Positions 56,901 to 64,000 of a stretch of 64,000 nucleotides of DNA are shown here, in pieces. Origin of the DNA: BM520 sp964474455 (GTDB lineage: Bacteria > Bacteroidota > Bacteroidia > Bacteroidales > BM520). Location of the stretch: contig CAYYSU010000007.1 of NCBI GenBank assembly GCA_964474455.1, forward strand, positions 16,452 to 80,451, read 5' to 3'. How positions within the stretch are numbered: the stretch's first letter is position 1; each line of letters opens with the position of its first letter. The notes beneath the pieces are model-generated. The model had not been told where the DNA came from, ran no database searches, and saw nothing but the letters and a program-made list of their open reading frames with translations. The position numbers were made by a program, and so were the translations under genes.

Positions 56901-57045
56901 TGTAGGTGGTGATAACAGCTGGGGCGCAATGCCTCATGAAAAATACCGGATTGAAGCAGAAAAGATGGATTTTTTGTTCTTTATTAAACCCGTTGATTTA
57001 AAAGAAGATAATCCGTTCCGCATAAAGAAAAACAGGGAGCTGTGA
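53908..57045 (+). CDS. GH2 beta-galactosidase, exported
   Basis: 1045 residues, close to E. coli LacZ in size and layout. The signal peptide ends near ITAQG (22). Sugar-binding and Ig-like domains are followed by the TIM barrel with acid/base E470 (IIWSLGNEAGD) and nucleophile E533 (IMCEYAHSMGN), then RRPPTD-like WRAPTDNDFGYGME and the C-terminal beta-sandwich with FGRGPHENYIDR. Other GH2 activities are possible, but the LacZ-type long form with these motifs favours beta-galactosidase. It lies 13 bases after the symporter gene. Confidence 0.9.
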   Translation: MNYFIKLFFATAIIAVTSITAQGQIWQDPSVFEINKMEPRATAIPYPDKKSAIANNPEKNSSYRSLNGEWKFSWYESVYDAPEDFYTLNYNDEKWGHIAVPGNWEVNGYGIPIYVNQPYAFTSDPKPPHIPDSINNTGLYREWIDIPDEWNKKTVILHIGAVKSAAFIYINGTEVGYTQGAKLPSEFDITDYIKPGKNLLAMKVLRWSDGSYLECQDFWRISGIQRDVYLTAHNEIFIKDFHVNPVLDEALSKSTIHLTVETETTEKYEDITAVYQLLDEKNATVLEKEIEITKDSITSSISFDNPKLWSAEKPNLYRSVITLKKRNKILESVACNTGFRDVRIENGQLLVNRVPVYLKGVNRHEHDPVTAHYISKESMLVDIQLMKNHNINAVRTCHYPDDPYWYELCDKYGIYLIDEANIESHGMGYHPDRTLGNNPDWEAAHMMRIRRMVERDKNHPSIIIWSLGNEAGDGCNFEKASAWVHERDNTRPVQYERALLREHTDIYCPMYTSIKYIESWAQTDDPRPLIMCEYAHSMGNSTGNLQDYWDVIEKYPRLQGGFIWDWVDQGLMKKDESGRSFWAYGGDFGPEDIPSDGNFCMNGLVSPTRTPHPALYEVQKVYQYVDMSWDKKKDNSVLIKNKYHFTDLEDFYLSYKIKGNGIVLFEGEIDNISSLPGEYISVTFPEIKKIAPTPNTKYFLHLKINTKHQNGLLKANTTVASEQLRIPLNTPPFMPAMPVNAITIKENDTAFILNASEISYYIDKSNGYLEQIVEGGREILASPLQPDFWRAPTDNDFGYGMEKRCAIWKNISRASSLNNINIENKSTRLVTLKATIDHIDSQSEIIITYKLYHDGILAVLLEFTPCIMGLPILPRFGMSTSLKRGYENLDWFGRGPHENYIDRNSSAYIDLYQSNVNNQFYPYSRPQESGNKSDVDWVSISDMTSYGVIFAASETLGFSALPYSTSELDCITKYNYRHPKDLIKTGITYLHIDKKQMGVGGDNSWGAMPHEKYRIEAEKMDFLFFIKPVDLKEDNPFRIKKNREL

Positions 57046-57072
57046 TTTTTATGTTTAACCCACATTTAATCA

Positions 57073-58014
57073 CTAAAAATATCTTCTACTCTTCTGGTAA
57101 CGCTTATAGATATCTAAGTCCCAGCTAAGCATAAATTCATGTGATCCTACTGCATGTTGAGCAAATTCGCTGGTAAGGATATCATAAGAGTAACCTAATT
57201 TAAGGTTTTCTTTAATAGTAACTTCCGCAAGAAGAACAATAGCGTTTCTACCTGTGCGATAAGAAGCCCCTAACATAAAATCTTCTCTAAAAAACACGTT
57301 TGCATTAAGATCTATTGAAACCGGTGCATTTTGTGTAAATCTAACCACTGTTGATGGTTTAACAACAAGATCATCACCAAACTTAACAAGAAAACCTGCA
57401 GTTCCATAGAAGTGGCGGGCAAGTAAGGAATAAGGAGAATCATTAAAAGAATCCTCTTTTGTGAATAAACTTTCAAACAGATGTTTGGAAGATGCACCAA
57501 CATACCAGTTACGAGCAGTATAATAAACACCGAAGTTAAAATCCGGTGTAAAGCGCGCCGCCGGCACATCATATAAACTAACATCAAACTGATCTTTTAA
57601 TATGAGCATATTGAGATCAACATTTTGCTGTATGAATCCACCCTGAACACCAAATGCCAATCGGCCATTATCCAATCTTATGCGGTACGCATAATTGGCC
57701 ATAACACCAATATTCTTCAATGGACCCAGCTGATCATTGTAAATACTCATTCCAATAGCAACTTTTTCATTTCTCAGGGGTGAATGAATTGAAAAAGTAG
57801 ATGTTTGAGGAGCGCCTTCAATGCTGTGCCACTGATTACGATGAACAAGAGTCGTTGTCATAACATCACGACTACCAGAATATGCCGGATTCAGAATAAG
57901 CTGGTTGAACATATACTGACTAAAAAGTGCATCTTGTTGTCCAAACGCACTTAATCCTGCAAGCATTGATATTGCTGTCAAAATTATGATTGATATTTTA
58001 CGTATTATGTTCAT
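57073..58014 (-). CDS. PorP/SprF-family T9SS membrane protein (copy 1)
   Basis: 313 residues from ATG 58014 (MNIIRKIS..., signal peptide ending in SAFG). The frame is open to ATG 58029, but the -7 box at 58040-58047 places the transcript start near 58036, too close for that start, and ATG 58014 gives a clean signal. The family hallmark is QQDALFSQYMFNQLILNPAYSGSRD near the N-terminus, followed by a beta-barrel. SprF-like proteins help secrete or display partners with type B T9SS domains. Almost identical to copy 2 at 58894, with 758 consecutive bases identical. Confidence 0.88.
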   Translation of the reverse strand: MNIIRKISIIILTAISMLAGLSAFGQQDALFSQYMFNQLILNPAYSGSRDVMTTTLVHRNQWHSIEGAPQTSTFSIHSPLRNEKVAIGMSIYNDQLGPLKNIGVMANYAYRIRLDNGRLAFGVQGGFIQQNVDLNMLILKDQFDVSLYDVPAARFTPDFNFGVYYTARNWYVGASSKHLFESLFTKEDSFNDSPYSLLARHFYGTAGFLVKFGDDLVVKPSTVVRFTQNAPVSIDLNANVFFREDFMLGASYRTGRNAIVLLAEVTIKENLKLGYSYDILTSEFAQHAVGSHEFMLSWDLDIYKRYQKSRRYF

Positions 58015-58039
58015 TAAATCTTTCATCAATATTATAACG

Positions 58040-58070
58040 CAAATCTAATCTCCACATACGCATGGTACAA
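58040..58070 (-). promoter_or_regulatory. promoter of PorP/SprF copy 1
   Basis: On the minus strand, TTG (58070-58068), a 20-base spacer and TAGATTTG (58047-58040) match the Bacteroidota promoter. Conserved in copy 2. Confidence 0.7.
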
Positions 58071-58091
58071 TTGGGGCAAATACGAATTTTA

Positions 58092-58461
58092 AAATCTTAT
58101 CTATAAAAATAGTATTACGTAAATATACCCATAGACTGGAAAGCAGAAAAAAACAGGCTCACAAACAAGCACCTAGTACACTGTAATTAAAGATCTTAAC
58201 AAGACTCAAATATAGTTTTAAACAAATCAATACATCACGGTTATATGTCTATGGGTAGAAGTGCTAAATAAAAAAAGACCCGCTTTCTTTGCTTGAAATT
58301 GGGTCTTAAAAAAAAGAGTATATTTTACTGATGTCTTTGGATGAATACTATTTGCATACATAATTTTATTATCGAACATGTCTAAAAACGGCTACATAAA
58401 ATTTTTCATTCAATAGTAATAGTTCTACGTAAAAGGAATTTATTTTTTAAAAACAGGAATT
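58092..58461. other. 370-base intergenic region between the receiver gene and PorP copy 1
   Basis: No gene. It holds the minus-strand terminator at 58270-58307 and AT-rich sequence before the PorP copy 1 promoter. Confidence 0.6.
58270..58307 (-). terminator. intrinsic terminator after the receiver gene
   Basis: On the minus strand, stem aagaccc / gggtctt (7 pairs) with a 19-base loop is followed by a run of T from the 58270-58276 A-run. It ends the PorP copy 2 / receiver transcript. Confidence 0.7.
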
Positions 58462-58866
58462 TTATTTACTTAAATGCTTTTTAATTTTATCGAAAAGATC
58501 TTCTCTCTGATAAGGTTTGTTAAGGAAGTCGTTCATCCCAGCATCGATACTTCGTTGTTTGTAGTCATCTTCAGGAAAGGCAGATAATGCGAGAATAGGA
58601 ATATTTTTCATTTCCATACGAATAACCTTAGTGGCTTCCAATCCGTCCATGCCTGGCATGGATATGTCCATTATCACCAAATCAAAATTCTCCATATTCA
58701 TTGCTTCAACAGCTTTTTCGCCATTATTCACAACCGTACAGTTATAGCCTTTAGACTTTAGGTCAGCTTCAATAAGTTTTTGGCTAAGGAATTCATCCTC
58801 GGCAACAAGGATTTTTTTTCTATCTTCTCGCTCTAATATCATTTTTTTAATTTGTTTACCATACAA
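58462..58866 (-). CDS. single-domain response regulator (CheY-like receiver)
   Basis: 134 residues, only a receiver domain. The acidic pocket is EDE (23-25), the phosphoaspartate is D67 (DLVIMDISMPGMDG), serine 95 (ALSAF) takes the switch position and lysine K117 (FLNKPY) is present. No output domain, so it must signal through a partner. ATG 58842 (MILERED) is an alternative start. It lies 27 bases after PorP/SprF copy 2 on the same strand and is followed by a terminator, so the two are probably co-transcribed. No histidine kinase is adjacent. Confidence 0.9.
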   Translation of the reverse strand: MYGKQIKKMILEREDRKKILVAEDEFLSQKLIEADLKSKGYNCTVVNNGEKAVEAMNMENFDLVIMDISMPGMDGLEATKVIRMEMKNIPILALSAFPEDDYKQRSIDAGMNDFLNKPYQREDLFDKIKKHLSK

Positions 58867-58893
58867 ATAATAACATTTAAAATATGACCCACT

Positions 58894-59835
58894 CTAAAAA
58901 TATCTTCTGCTCTTTTGGTAGCGTTTATAGATATCGAAGTCCCAGCTAAGCATAAATTCATGTGATCCTACTGCATGTTGAGCAAATTCGCTGGTAAGGA
59001 TATCATAAGAGTAACCTAATTTAAGGTTTTCTTTAATAGTAACTTCCGCAAGAAGAACAATAGCGTTTCTACCTGTGCGATAAGAAGCCCCTAACATAAA
59101 ATCTTCTCTAAAAAACACGTTTGCATTAAGATCTATTGAAACCGGTGCATTTTGTGTAAATCTAACCACTGTTGATGGTTTAACAACAAGATCATCACCA
59201 AACTTAACAAGAAAACCTGCAGTTCCATAGAAGTGGCGGGCAAGTAAGGAATAAGGAGAATCATTAAAAGAATCCTCTTTTGTGAATAAACTTTCAAACA
59301 GATGTTTGGAAGATGCACCAACATACCAGTTACGAGCAGTATAATAAACACCGAAGTTAAAATCCGGTGTAAAGCGCGCCGCCGGCACATCATATAAACT
59401 AACATCAAACTGATCTTTTAATATGAGCATATTGAGATCAACATTTTGCTGTATGAATCCACCCTGAACACCAAATGCCAATCGGCCATTATCCAATCTT
59501 ATGCGGTACGCATAATTGGCCATAACACCAATATTCTTCAATGGACCCAGCTGATCATTGTAAATACTCATTCCAATAGCAACTTTTTCATTTCTCAGGG
59601 GTGAATGAATTGAAAAAGTAGATGTTTGAGGAGCGCCTTCAATGCTGTGCCACTGATTACGATGAACAAGAGTCGTTGTCATAACATCACGACTGCCAGA
59701 ATATGCCGGATTCAGAATAAGCTGGTTGAACATATACTGACTAAAAAGAGCATCTTGTTGTCCAAACGCACTTAATCCTGCAAGCATGGATACTGCTGTC
59801 AAAATTATGATTGATATTTTACGTATAATGTTCAT
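58894..59835 (-). CDS. PorP/SprF-family T9SS membrane protein (copy 2)
   Basis: 313 residues from ATG 59835, with the same start logic as copy 1 (promoter at 59861-59891). It differs from copy 1 by one residue in the signal peptide (Val for Ile) and one near the C-terminus (Phe for Leu in DFDIYKRY). It lies between the terminator of the HYR-repeat gene and the receiver gene. The HYR protein upstream has a type B T9SS domain, the type that usually needs an SprF partner. Confidence 0.88.
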   Translation of the reverse strand: MNIIRKISIIILTAVSMLAGLSAFGQQDALFSQYMFNQLILNPAYSGSRDVMTTTLVHRNQWHSIEGAPQTSTFSIHSPLRNEKVAIGMSIYNDQLGPLKNIGVMANYAYRIRLDNGRLAFGVQGGFIQQNVDLNMLILKDQFDVSLYDVPAARFTPDFNFGVYYTARNWYVGASSKHLFESLFTKEDSFNDSPYSLLARHFYGTAGFLVKFGDDLVVKPSTVVRFTQNAPVSIDLNANVFFREDFMLGASYRTGRNAIVLLAEVTIKENLKLGYSYDILTSEFAQHAVGSHEFMLSWDFDIYKRYQKSRRYF

Positions 59836-59860
59836 TAAATCTTTCATCAATATTATAATG

Positions 59861-59891
59861 CAAATCTAATCTCCACATACGAACGGAACAA
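59861..59891 (-). promoter_or_regulatory. promoter of PorP/SprF copy 2
   Basis: TTG (59891-59889), 20-base spacer and TAGATTTG (59868-59861) on the minus strand, duplicated with copy 1. It shows the gene is transcribed independently of the upstream HYR gene. Confidence 0.7.
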
Positions 59892-60080
59892 TTGGGGCAA
59901 ATACGGATTTTATGAAGAGGCCTATGAGAGTACAATACGTAGTTATACGCATAAAAAAGCCTGGAGCTTGTTAGATACCAAAGCAAATCATATTCAATAC
60001 ATTATTTTTCAGAATCTTATATTAATGGGATAAAAAGCGGAGTGATAAATAGTAAAAGTGTATGGGTAAAATTGCTAACC

Positions 60081-60120
60081 AAAAAATGGCCGTCTGATAT
60101 AGCATTACAGACGGCCATTT
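60081..60120 (-). terminator. intrinsic terminator after the HYR-repeat gene
   Basis: Perfect 13-pair stem (60084-60096 with 60108-60120; aaatggccgtctg / cagacggccattt) with an 11-base loop, followed on the minus strand by T from the A-run at 60081-60086. It ends the giant gene 18 bases after its stop. Confidence 0.88.
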
Positions 60121-60137
60121 ATCATACAATATATAAT

Positions 60138-63100
60138 CTATTTGAGATATATCCAACCTTTAATAGGTTTCTGATTATCGATATCATTAAGTTCTATTAC
60201 GTAATAATAGACTCCATCTGGTAAATTCTCTCCATTTCTGTTTTTACCATCCCAACGCACAGATGAGTTGTTATATCCATCGAAGGATACTATTTCATAA
60301 CCCCAACGATTGTATACTATTACCCGGTTATTCTCATAATACCCGATATTTTCAATAAACCAAAAGTCATTATGGCCATCGTTATCAGGCGTAATGGTAT
60401 TATAAATAATCAGATTACGGCTCGCTGTGTCGGGCAATATAGTTATATAAACAGTTGCACTATCACATAATGAAGGAGTACCATCATCACATATTTTATA
60501 GCAGAATTCATCATAAGTAGCTAATGTACCCTCTTCAGTCTGGTATAAGATTGTATTATCATCCTGGACAATTACAAATCCATTCATAGGTTCACCACAA
60601 ATAGATACTGTAAGGTCATCACCATCAGGATCATAATCATTCTCCAACACAGGGATGAAGATCGAAACTCCAACCATAATTGTATCATAATCATCAATTG
60701 CAACCGGACTGGTATTCATTGCATCAGTAATTGTAATATATACCGTTGCAATATCACAATATCCGGTTTCATCACAAATCTGATAATCAAACTGATCATT
60801 ACCAACAAAATCTAATATTGGAGTATAGGAAAACATACCTGCTACATTATCAATTTCTACCTTACCATACGAAGGATCAGATATATTAACAAGGGTACCG
60901 GGATCCAGATCATGACTACAATCTTCATCATTAGCCATCACCATAATATCCACAGGAGTATTGACAGATGTTGTTGCATAATCATCATTGGCTTTAGGTG
61001 TTCCGATAACGGTAACAAGCATCTGACAATGCGCCTGAGCACCATTATTGTCTGTCAGAGTCCATATTACCAGTGTCTCGCCAATAGGATATACACCTGT
61101 TGCATCATCAGTATTATTGAAATCATTAATAATACTACCTATACCTGCAGGAGCATCTATCTCAGGTTGTTCTACAAACACATCTACCTCACACTCTCCG
61201 GGAGCTGTTATCAGAACAATATCATCAGGACAAGTGATTTCAGGCACTGCTGAAGAGCTAACAGTTACTGTCATCTCACAGCTATTGGTGAGTCCGTATA
61301 TATCGGTAACAGTCCATACCACAGTGGTTTCGCCAATAGGGTATTCTCCGCTGGCATCATCAGTATTATTGAAGCTGTTTACATAGCTTTCAACTCCACA
61401 ATTATCTGTCACCACAGGTAATCCTACCTCTACGAATACCGGTTGAAGATCTAAACTAGGTACAGTAACAATTGCCGGACATGTAATTTCCGGAGCTTCG
61501 ACATCATTAACAGTAACCATCAGCACACATGATGATGTATTGCCATGAATATCAGTTACAGTCCAGGTAACTTCTGTAGTACCTACAGGATATGTGTCTG
61601 TGGCGTCGGAAGTATTATTAAAATCATTAATAACAGTTTCAACACCACAGTTGTCAGTAACAGTAGGTTCCTCAATATTCACAAATGCGCTACATTGACC
61701 TGCGTCGTTCGCAACAGTAATATCATCCGGACAAGCTACCAGTGGAGCATCTGTATCAATAACTGTTACATTCATAGAGCAAGATGCGGAGTTTCCATTA
61801 ACATCAAATACCGTCCAGGTAACCGTTGTAGTTCCTACCGGGTAAGAAGCTGTAGCAACTTCATTATTTGTATAATCGTTGACTACACTCTGTATATCGC
61901 AGTTATCACTAACTACAGGAGCAGGTACTGTTACATCAGCACTACAGAATCCGAGATCATTTTCAACAACAATATCATCAGGACAAATAATAACTGGAGG
62001 CTCATTATCTATTACGGTAACAGCAAATGAGCATGTTGATGTATTTCCATATACATCTGTTACTGTCCAGATCACTGTTGTTGTGCCAACAGGATATGAT
62101 CCTGATGCATTGGAAGTGCCATTGAAGTCATTAACCACTGAGCTCACACCGCAGTTATCATCAGTGAAAGGAACAGGAATTGTGATAGTTGCGTCACAAA
62201 CGCCAGGATCTGCCTCAGTACTTATTTCATCGCTACAGATGATTGTCGGGGCTTCGGTATCCTCTACTATCACATCCATTGCACATTGGTTCGTATTACC
62301 ATTAATATCGGTAACTGTCCAGATCACTTCTGTAACCCCAACAGGATAAATTCCGCTGGCATCATCTGTGCCTGATATGTTGTTAACAACTGACTCAACA
62401 CCGCAATTTTCAACTATTTCGGGTTGAGAAACGCTAACAAACGCCTCACATAACCCTGTTTCATTACTAACGGTAATATTCTCAGGACAGAAGATAGCTG
62501 GTGCCTGATCATCAACAACCGTAACAGTCATTGAACATTGGCTCTCATTTCCAGCTAGATCTGTCACTGTCCATACTACTGTTGTTGTGCCAACAGGATA
62601 TGTTCCTGATGCATTGGACGTGCCATTGAAATCATTAGTCACCATGCCGACACCGCAGTTATCATTAGCTACGGGAGCAGAAATCTCCACATCTGCATTA
62701 CATTCAGAATGTGATGCGCTGACGATAATATTCTCAGGACATACAACCTCAGGAGCTTCGGTATCCAGAACTTCAATAACCTGTTCACAGGTATTCTGGT
62801 TGCCATGGATATCCGTTACTGTCCATAATACTGTTGTAATACCAACAGGATAGTTATCGGATGCATCATAGGTGTCATTATAATCATTAATTACTGAAGC
62901 CACACCACAATTATCACCAACTGCTGGTAAAGGAATAGAAACATCCGCAGAACACTGTCCTGGCATATTATTAACAGTAATATCATCGCCACAGAAAATA
63001 TCTGGAACCTCGATATCAACAACATTAATAATTTGCTCACAAGAAGCAATGTTTCCGCTCTCATCCGTCACTGTCCAAACAACAATCGTTATTCCTACAG

Positions 63101-64000
63101 GATAAACACCTGAAGCATTTGAAGTACCGGTAAAGCTATTCAAAACTGTTGATACACCACAATTATCGTATACCTCAGGCTCATCTGTTGTAACATAAGC
63201 GCTACACAATCCGGTATCGTTATTCTGTAATGAAACATCAGGAGGACAGCTGATCGCCGGATCTTCGTCATCTTCAACCGTTACAAGCTGCGCACAAGTG
63301 GTTGTGTTACCCGAAGCATCCTCTACCGTCCAGGTTACTGTAGTAGTACCAATTGAGAAGGTTGCAGGAGCATCATTTATTATGGTCAGATCGTCAACAG
63401 CAGTACAGTTATCCGTTGCAGTTACATTGCCAAGAGCGACATTCGTAGCAGAACAAGCGCCATAGTCAGTGCCAACCGTTACATCAGCAGCACAAGCGAT
63501 GATCGCCGGATCTTCGTCATCTTCAACCGTTACAAGCTGCTCACAAGTCGTTGAGTTACCAGAAGCATCTTCCACCGTCCAGGTTACTGTTGTAGTACCT
63601 ATCGGGAAGATTGCAGGAGCATCATTTATTATGGTCAGATCGTCAACAGCAGTACAGTTATCCGTTGCAGTGACATTACCAAGAGCAACACTGCTTGCAG
63701 TACAAGCGCCATCGTCGGTGCTAACCGTTACATCCGTTGCACATGCGATGATAGTCGGATCTTCGTCATCTTCTACCGTTACTGTCTGCTCACAAGTGGT
63801 GGTATTGCCAGATGCATCTTTTACCGTCCAGGTTACTGTTGTAGCACCTATCGGGAAGGTTGCAGGAGCATCGTTTGTGATGGTAAGATCGTCAACGGAA
63901 GTACAGTTATCCGTTGCAGTTACATTGCCAAGAGCGACACTGCTAGCAGAACAAGCGCCATCGTCAGTGCCAACCGTTACATCAGCAGCACAAGCGGTGA
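60138..64000 (-). CDS. giant HYR-repeat surface protein with type B T9SS domain (5' part outside window)
   Basis: 1287 codons visible. The frame runs through the right window edge, and a GTG at 63575 that begins an apparent frame is inside a repeat. About 12-13 HYR domains of 83-84 residues (pattern PxIxCPxDIxVxNxxGxCxAxVxxxxPxVxDNCGVxSVxNDFN ... YPVGTTTVxWTVTDxxGN) are followed by two cadherin-like / Big_9-type domains (ANDDYATTSVNTPVDIMV; AIDDYDTIMVGVSIFIPVLEND) and the C-terminal gliding-type sorting domain (ITPDNDGHNDFWFIENI, then VIVYNRWGYEIVSFDGYNN). It is probably a long surface fibre or adhesin needing a PorP/SprF partner such as those downstream. Confidence 0.92.
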   Translation of the reverse strand, partial: TACAADVTVGTDDGACSASSVALGNVTATDNCTSVDDLTITNDAPATFPIGATTVTWTVKDASGNTTTCEQTVTVEDDEDPTIIACATDVTVSTDDGACTASSVALGNVTATDNCTAVDDLTIINDAPAIFPIGTTTVTWTVEDASGNSTTCEQLVTVEDDEDPAIIACAADVTVGTDYGACSATNVALGNVTATDNCTAVDDLTIINDAPATFSIGTTTVTWTVEDASGNTTTCAQLVTVEDDEDPAISCPPDVSLQNNDTGLCSAYVTTDEPEVYDNCGVSTVLNSFTGTSNASGVYPVGITIVVWTVTDESGNIASCEQIINVVDIEVPDIFCGDDITVNNMPGQCSADVSIPLPAVGDNCGVASVINDYNDTYDASDNYPVGITTVLWTVTDIHGNQNTCEQVIEVLDTEAPEVVCPENIIVSASHSECNADVEISAPVANDNCGVGMVTNDFNGTSNASGTYPVGTTTVVWTVTDLAGNESQCSMTVTVVDDQAPAIFCPENITVSNETGLCEAFVSVSQPEIVENCGVESVVNNISGTDDASGIYPVGVTEVIWTVTDINGNTNQCAMDVIVEDTEAPTIICSDEISTEADPGVCDATITIPVPFTDDNCGVSSVVNDFNGTSNASGSYPVGTTTVIWTVTDVYGNTSTCSFAVTVIDNEPPVIICPDDIVVENDLGFCSADVTVPAPVVSDNCDIQSVVNDYTNNEVATASYPVGTTTVTWTVFDVNGNSASCSMNVTVIDTDAPLVACPDDITVANDAGQCSAFVNIEEPTVTDNCGVETVINDFNNTSDATDTYPVGTTEVTWTVTDIHGNTSSCVLMVTVNDVEAPEITCPAIVTVPSLDLQPVFVEVGLPVVTDNCGVESYVNSFNNTDDASGEYPIGETTVVWTVTDIYGLTNSCEMTVTVSSSAVPEITCPDDIVLITAPGECEVDVFVEQPEIDAPAGIGSIINDFNNTDDATGVYPIGETLVIWTLTDNNGAQAHCQMLVTVIGTPKANDDYATTSVNTPVDIMVMANDEDCSHDLDPGTLVNISDPSYGKVEIDNVAGMFSYTPILDFVGNDQFDYQICDETGYCDIATVYITITDAMNTSPVAIDDYDTIMVGVSIFIPVLENDYDPDGDDLTVSICGEPMNGFVIVQDDNTILYQTEEGTLATYDEFCYKICDDGTPSLCDSATVYITILPDTASRNLIIYNTITPDNDGHNDFWFIENIGYYENNRVIVYNRWGYEIVSFDGYNNSSVRWDGKNRNGENLPDGVYYYVIELNDIDNQKPIKGWIYLK
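63259..64000. repeat. near-identical 249-bp tandem repeats within the HYR gene
   Basis: The motif ggatcttcgtcatcttc recurs at 63259, 63508 and 63757, an exact 249-base period (83 codons). The units here are much more similar to each other than the diverged HYR repeats at 60138-63250, and the array continues beyond the window edge. Confidence 0.93.

Larger units (their letters stand above)
57073..58091. repeat. PorP/SprF duplication, copy 1
   Basis: Forms a direct repeat with 58894-59912 at an offset of 1821 bases, including the upstream promoter. Differences: five in 57073-57115, none in 57116-57873, ten in 57874-58091. The region beyond 58091 is not shared. Confidence 0.97.
58894..59912. 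repeat. PorP/SprF duplication, copy 2
   Basis: Direct repeat partner of 57073-58091. The 758-base block 58937-59694 is identical to copy 1. Confidence 0.97.

Noticed and set aside
60138..64000. Regular repeats suggesting a CRISPR array
   Set aside because: The period is 249 bp inside one open reading frame, and the units translate into HYR domains. No short repeat and spacer pattern.
63575..64000. Start of the HYR gene at 63575
   Set aside because: The GTG at 63575 lies inside a repeat, and the same frame stays open through the window edge with two more HYR units.
1..64000. Mobile element or prophage
   Set aside because: No transposase, integrase, phage structural gene or att-like repeat was seen anywhere in the window.

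Overview
The window is a gene-dense bacterial chromosome segment from a member of the Bacteroidota, most likely Bacteroidales-like. Supporting signs are type IX secretion (T9SS) C-terminal sorting domains of both type A and type B, two PorP/SprF proteins, a GldN-like lipoprotein, an Omp28-family lipoprotein, and promoters of the phylum type (TTG, 19-20 bases, TAnnTTTG). No tRNA, rRNA, CRISPR array, transposase or integrase was seen. Both window ends cut through genes: sufS at the left and a giant HYR-repeat protein at the right.

Layout. 1-3.8 kb: Fe-S assembly operon sufS-sufE-sufT-like-dxs. 4-8.4 kb: serine hydrolase, NhaC-type antiporter, TauE/SafE exporter, dCMP deaminase. 8.6-11.8 kb: two aldehyde dehydrogenases (PruA and an ALDH7 type). 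12.3-15 kb, minus strand: hpt-adk-obgE-PAP2 operon, divergent from purE. 15.6-25.4 kb: O-methyltransferase, D-threonine-aldolase-like enzyme, AmrS-like radical SAM protein, GldN-like lipoprotein, M16 protease, a TlpA / barrel / Omp28 export operon and an acyl-CoA ligase. 25.7-31.1 kb: an AT-rich five-gene operon encoding a lysine 2,3-aminomutase-type radical SAM enzyme, a GNAT-HDAC fusion, two D-Ala-D-Ala-ligase-like ATP-grasp enzymes and a second GNAT. This is the best candidate for an undescribed pathway. 31.4-35.6 kb: a GC-richer block with an M20 amidohydrolase, mtnA and a YgiQ-type radical SAM protein. 36-57 kb: secreted and degradative functions, namely a 1741-residue T9SS protein, two C69 dipeptidases, a GH92 mannosidase, an ECF sigma factor, a C25 gingipain-like protease, a sodium/solute symporter and a GH2 beta-galactosidase. 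57-64 kb, minus strand: HYR-repeat type B T9SS cargo, PorP/SprF copy 2, a lone receiver protein and PorP/SprF copy 1.

How the parts work together. The right half looks like an extracellular peptide and glycan scavenging and surface-adhesion region built around T9SS. C25, C69, GH92 and GH2 enzymes would release peptides and sugars, the symporter would import small solutes, and the HYR protein with its nearby PorP/SprF partners would be a surface-displayed fibre. The 25.7-31.1 kb operon looks biosynthetic: the aminomutase would make a beta-amino acid (probably beta-lysine), the ATP-grasp enzymes would form amide bonds, and the acetyltransferase and deacetylase domains may protect and deprotect an amine. 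The product is unknown. All functional calls come from reading motifs in the sequence, without any database search.
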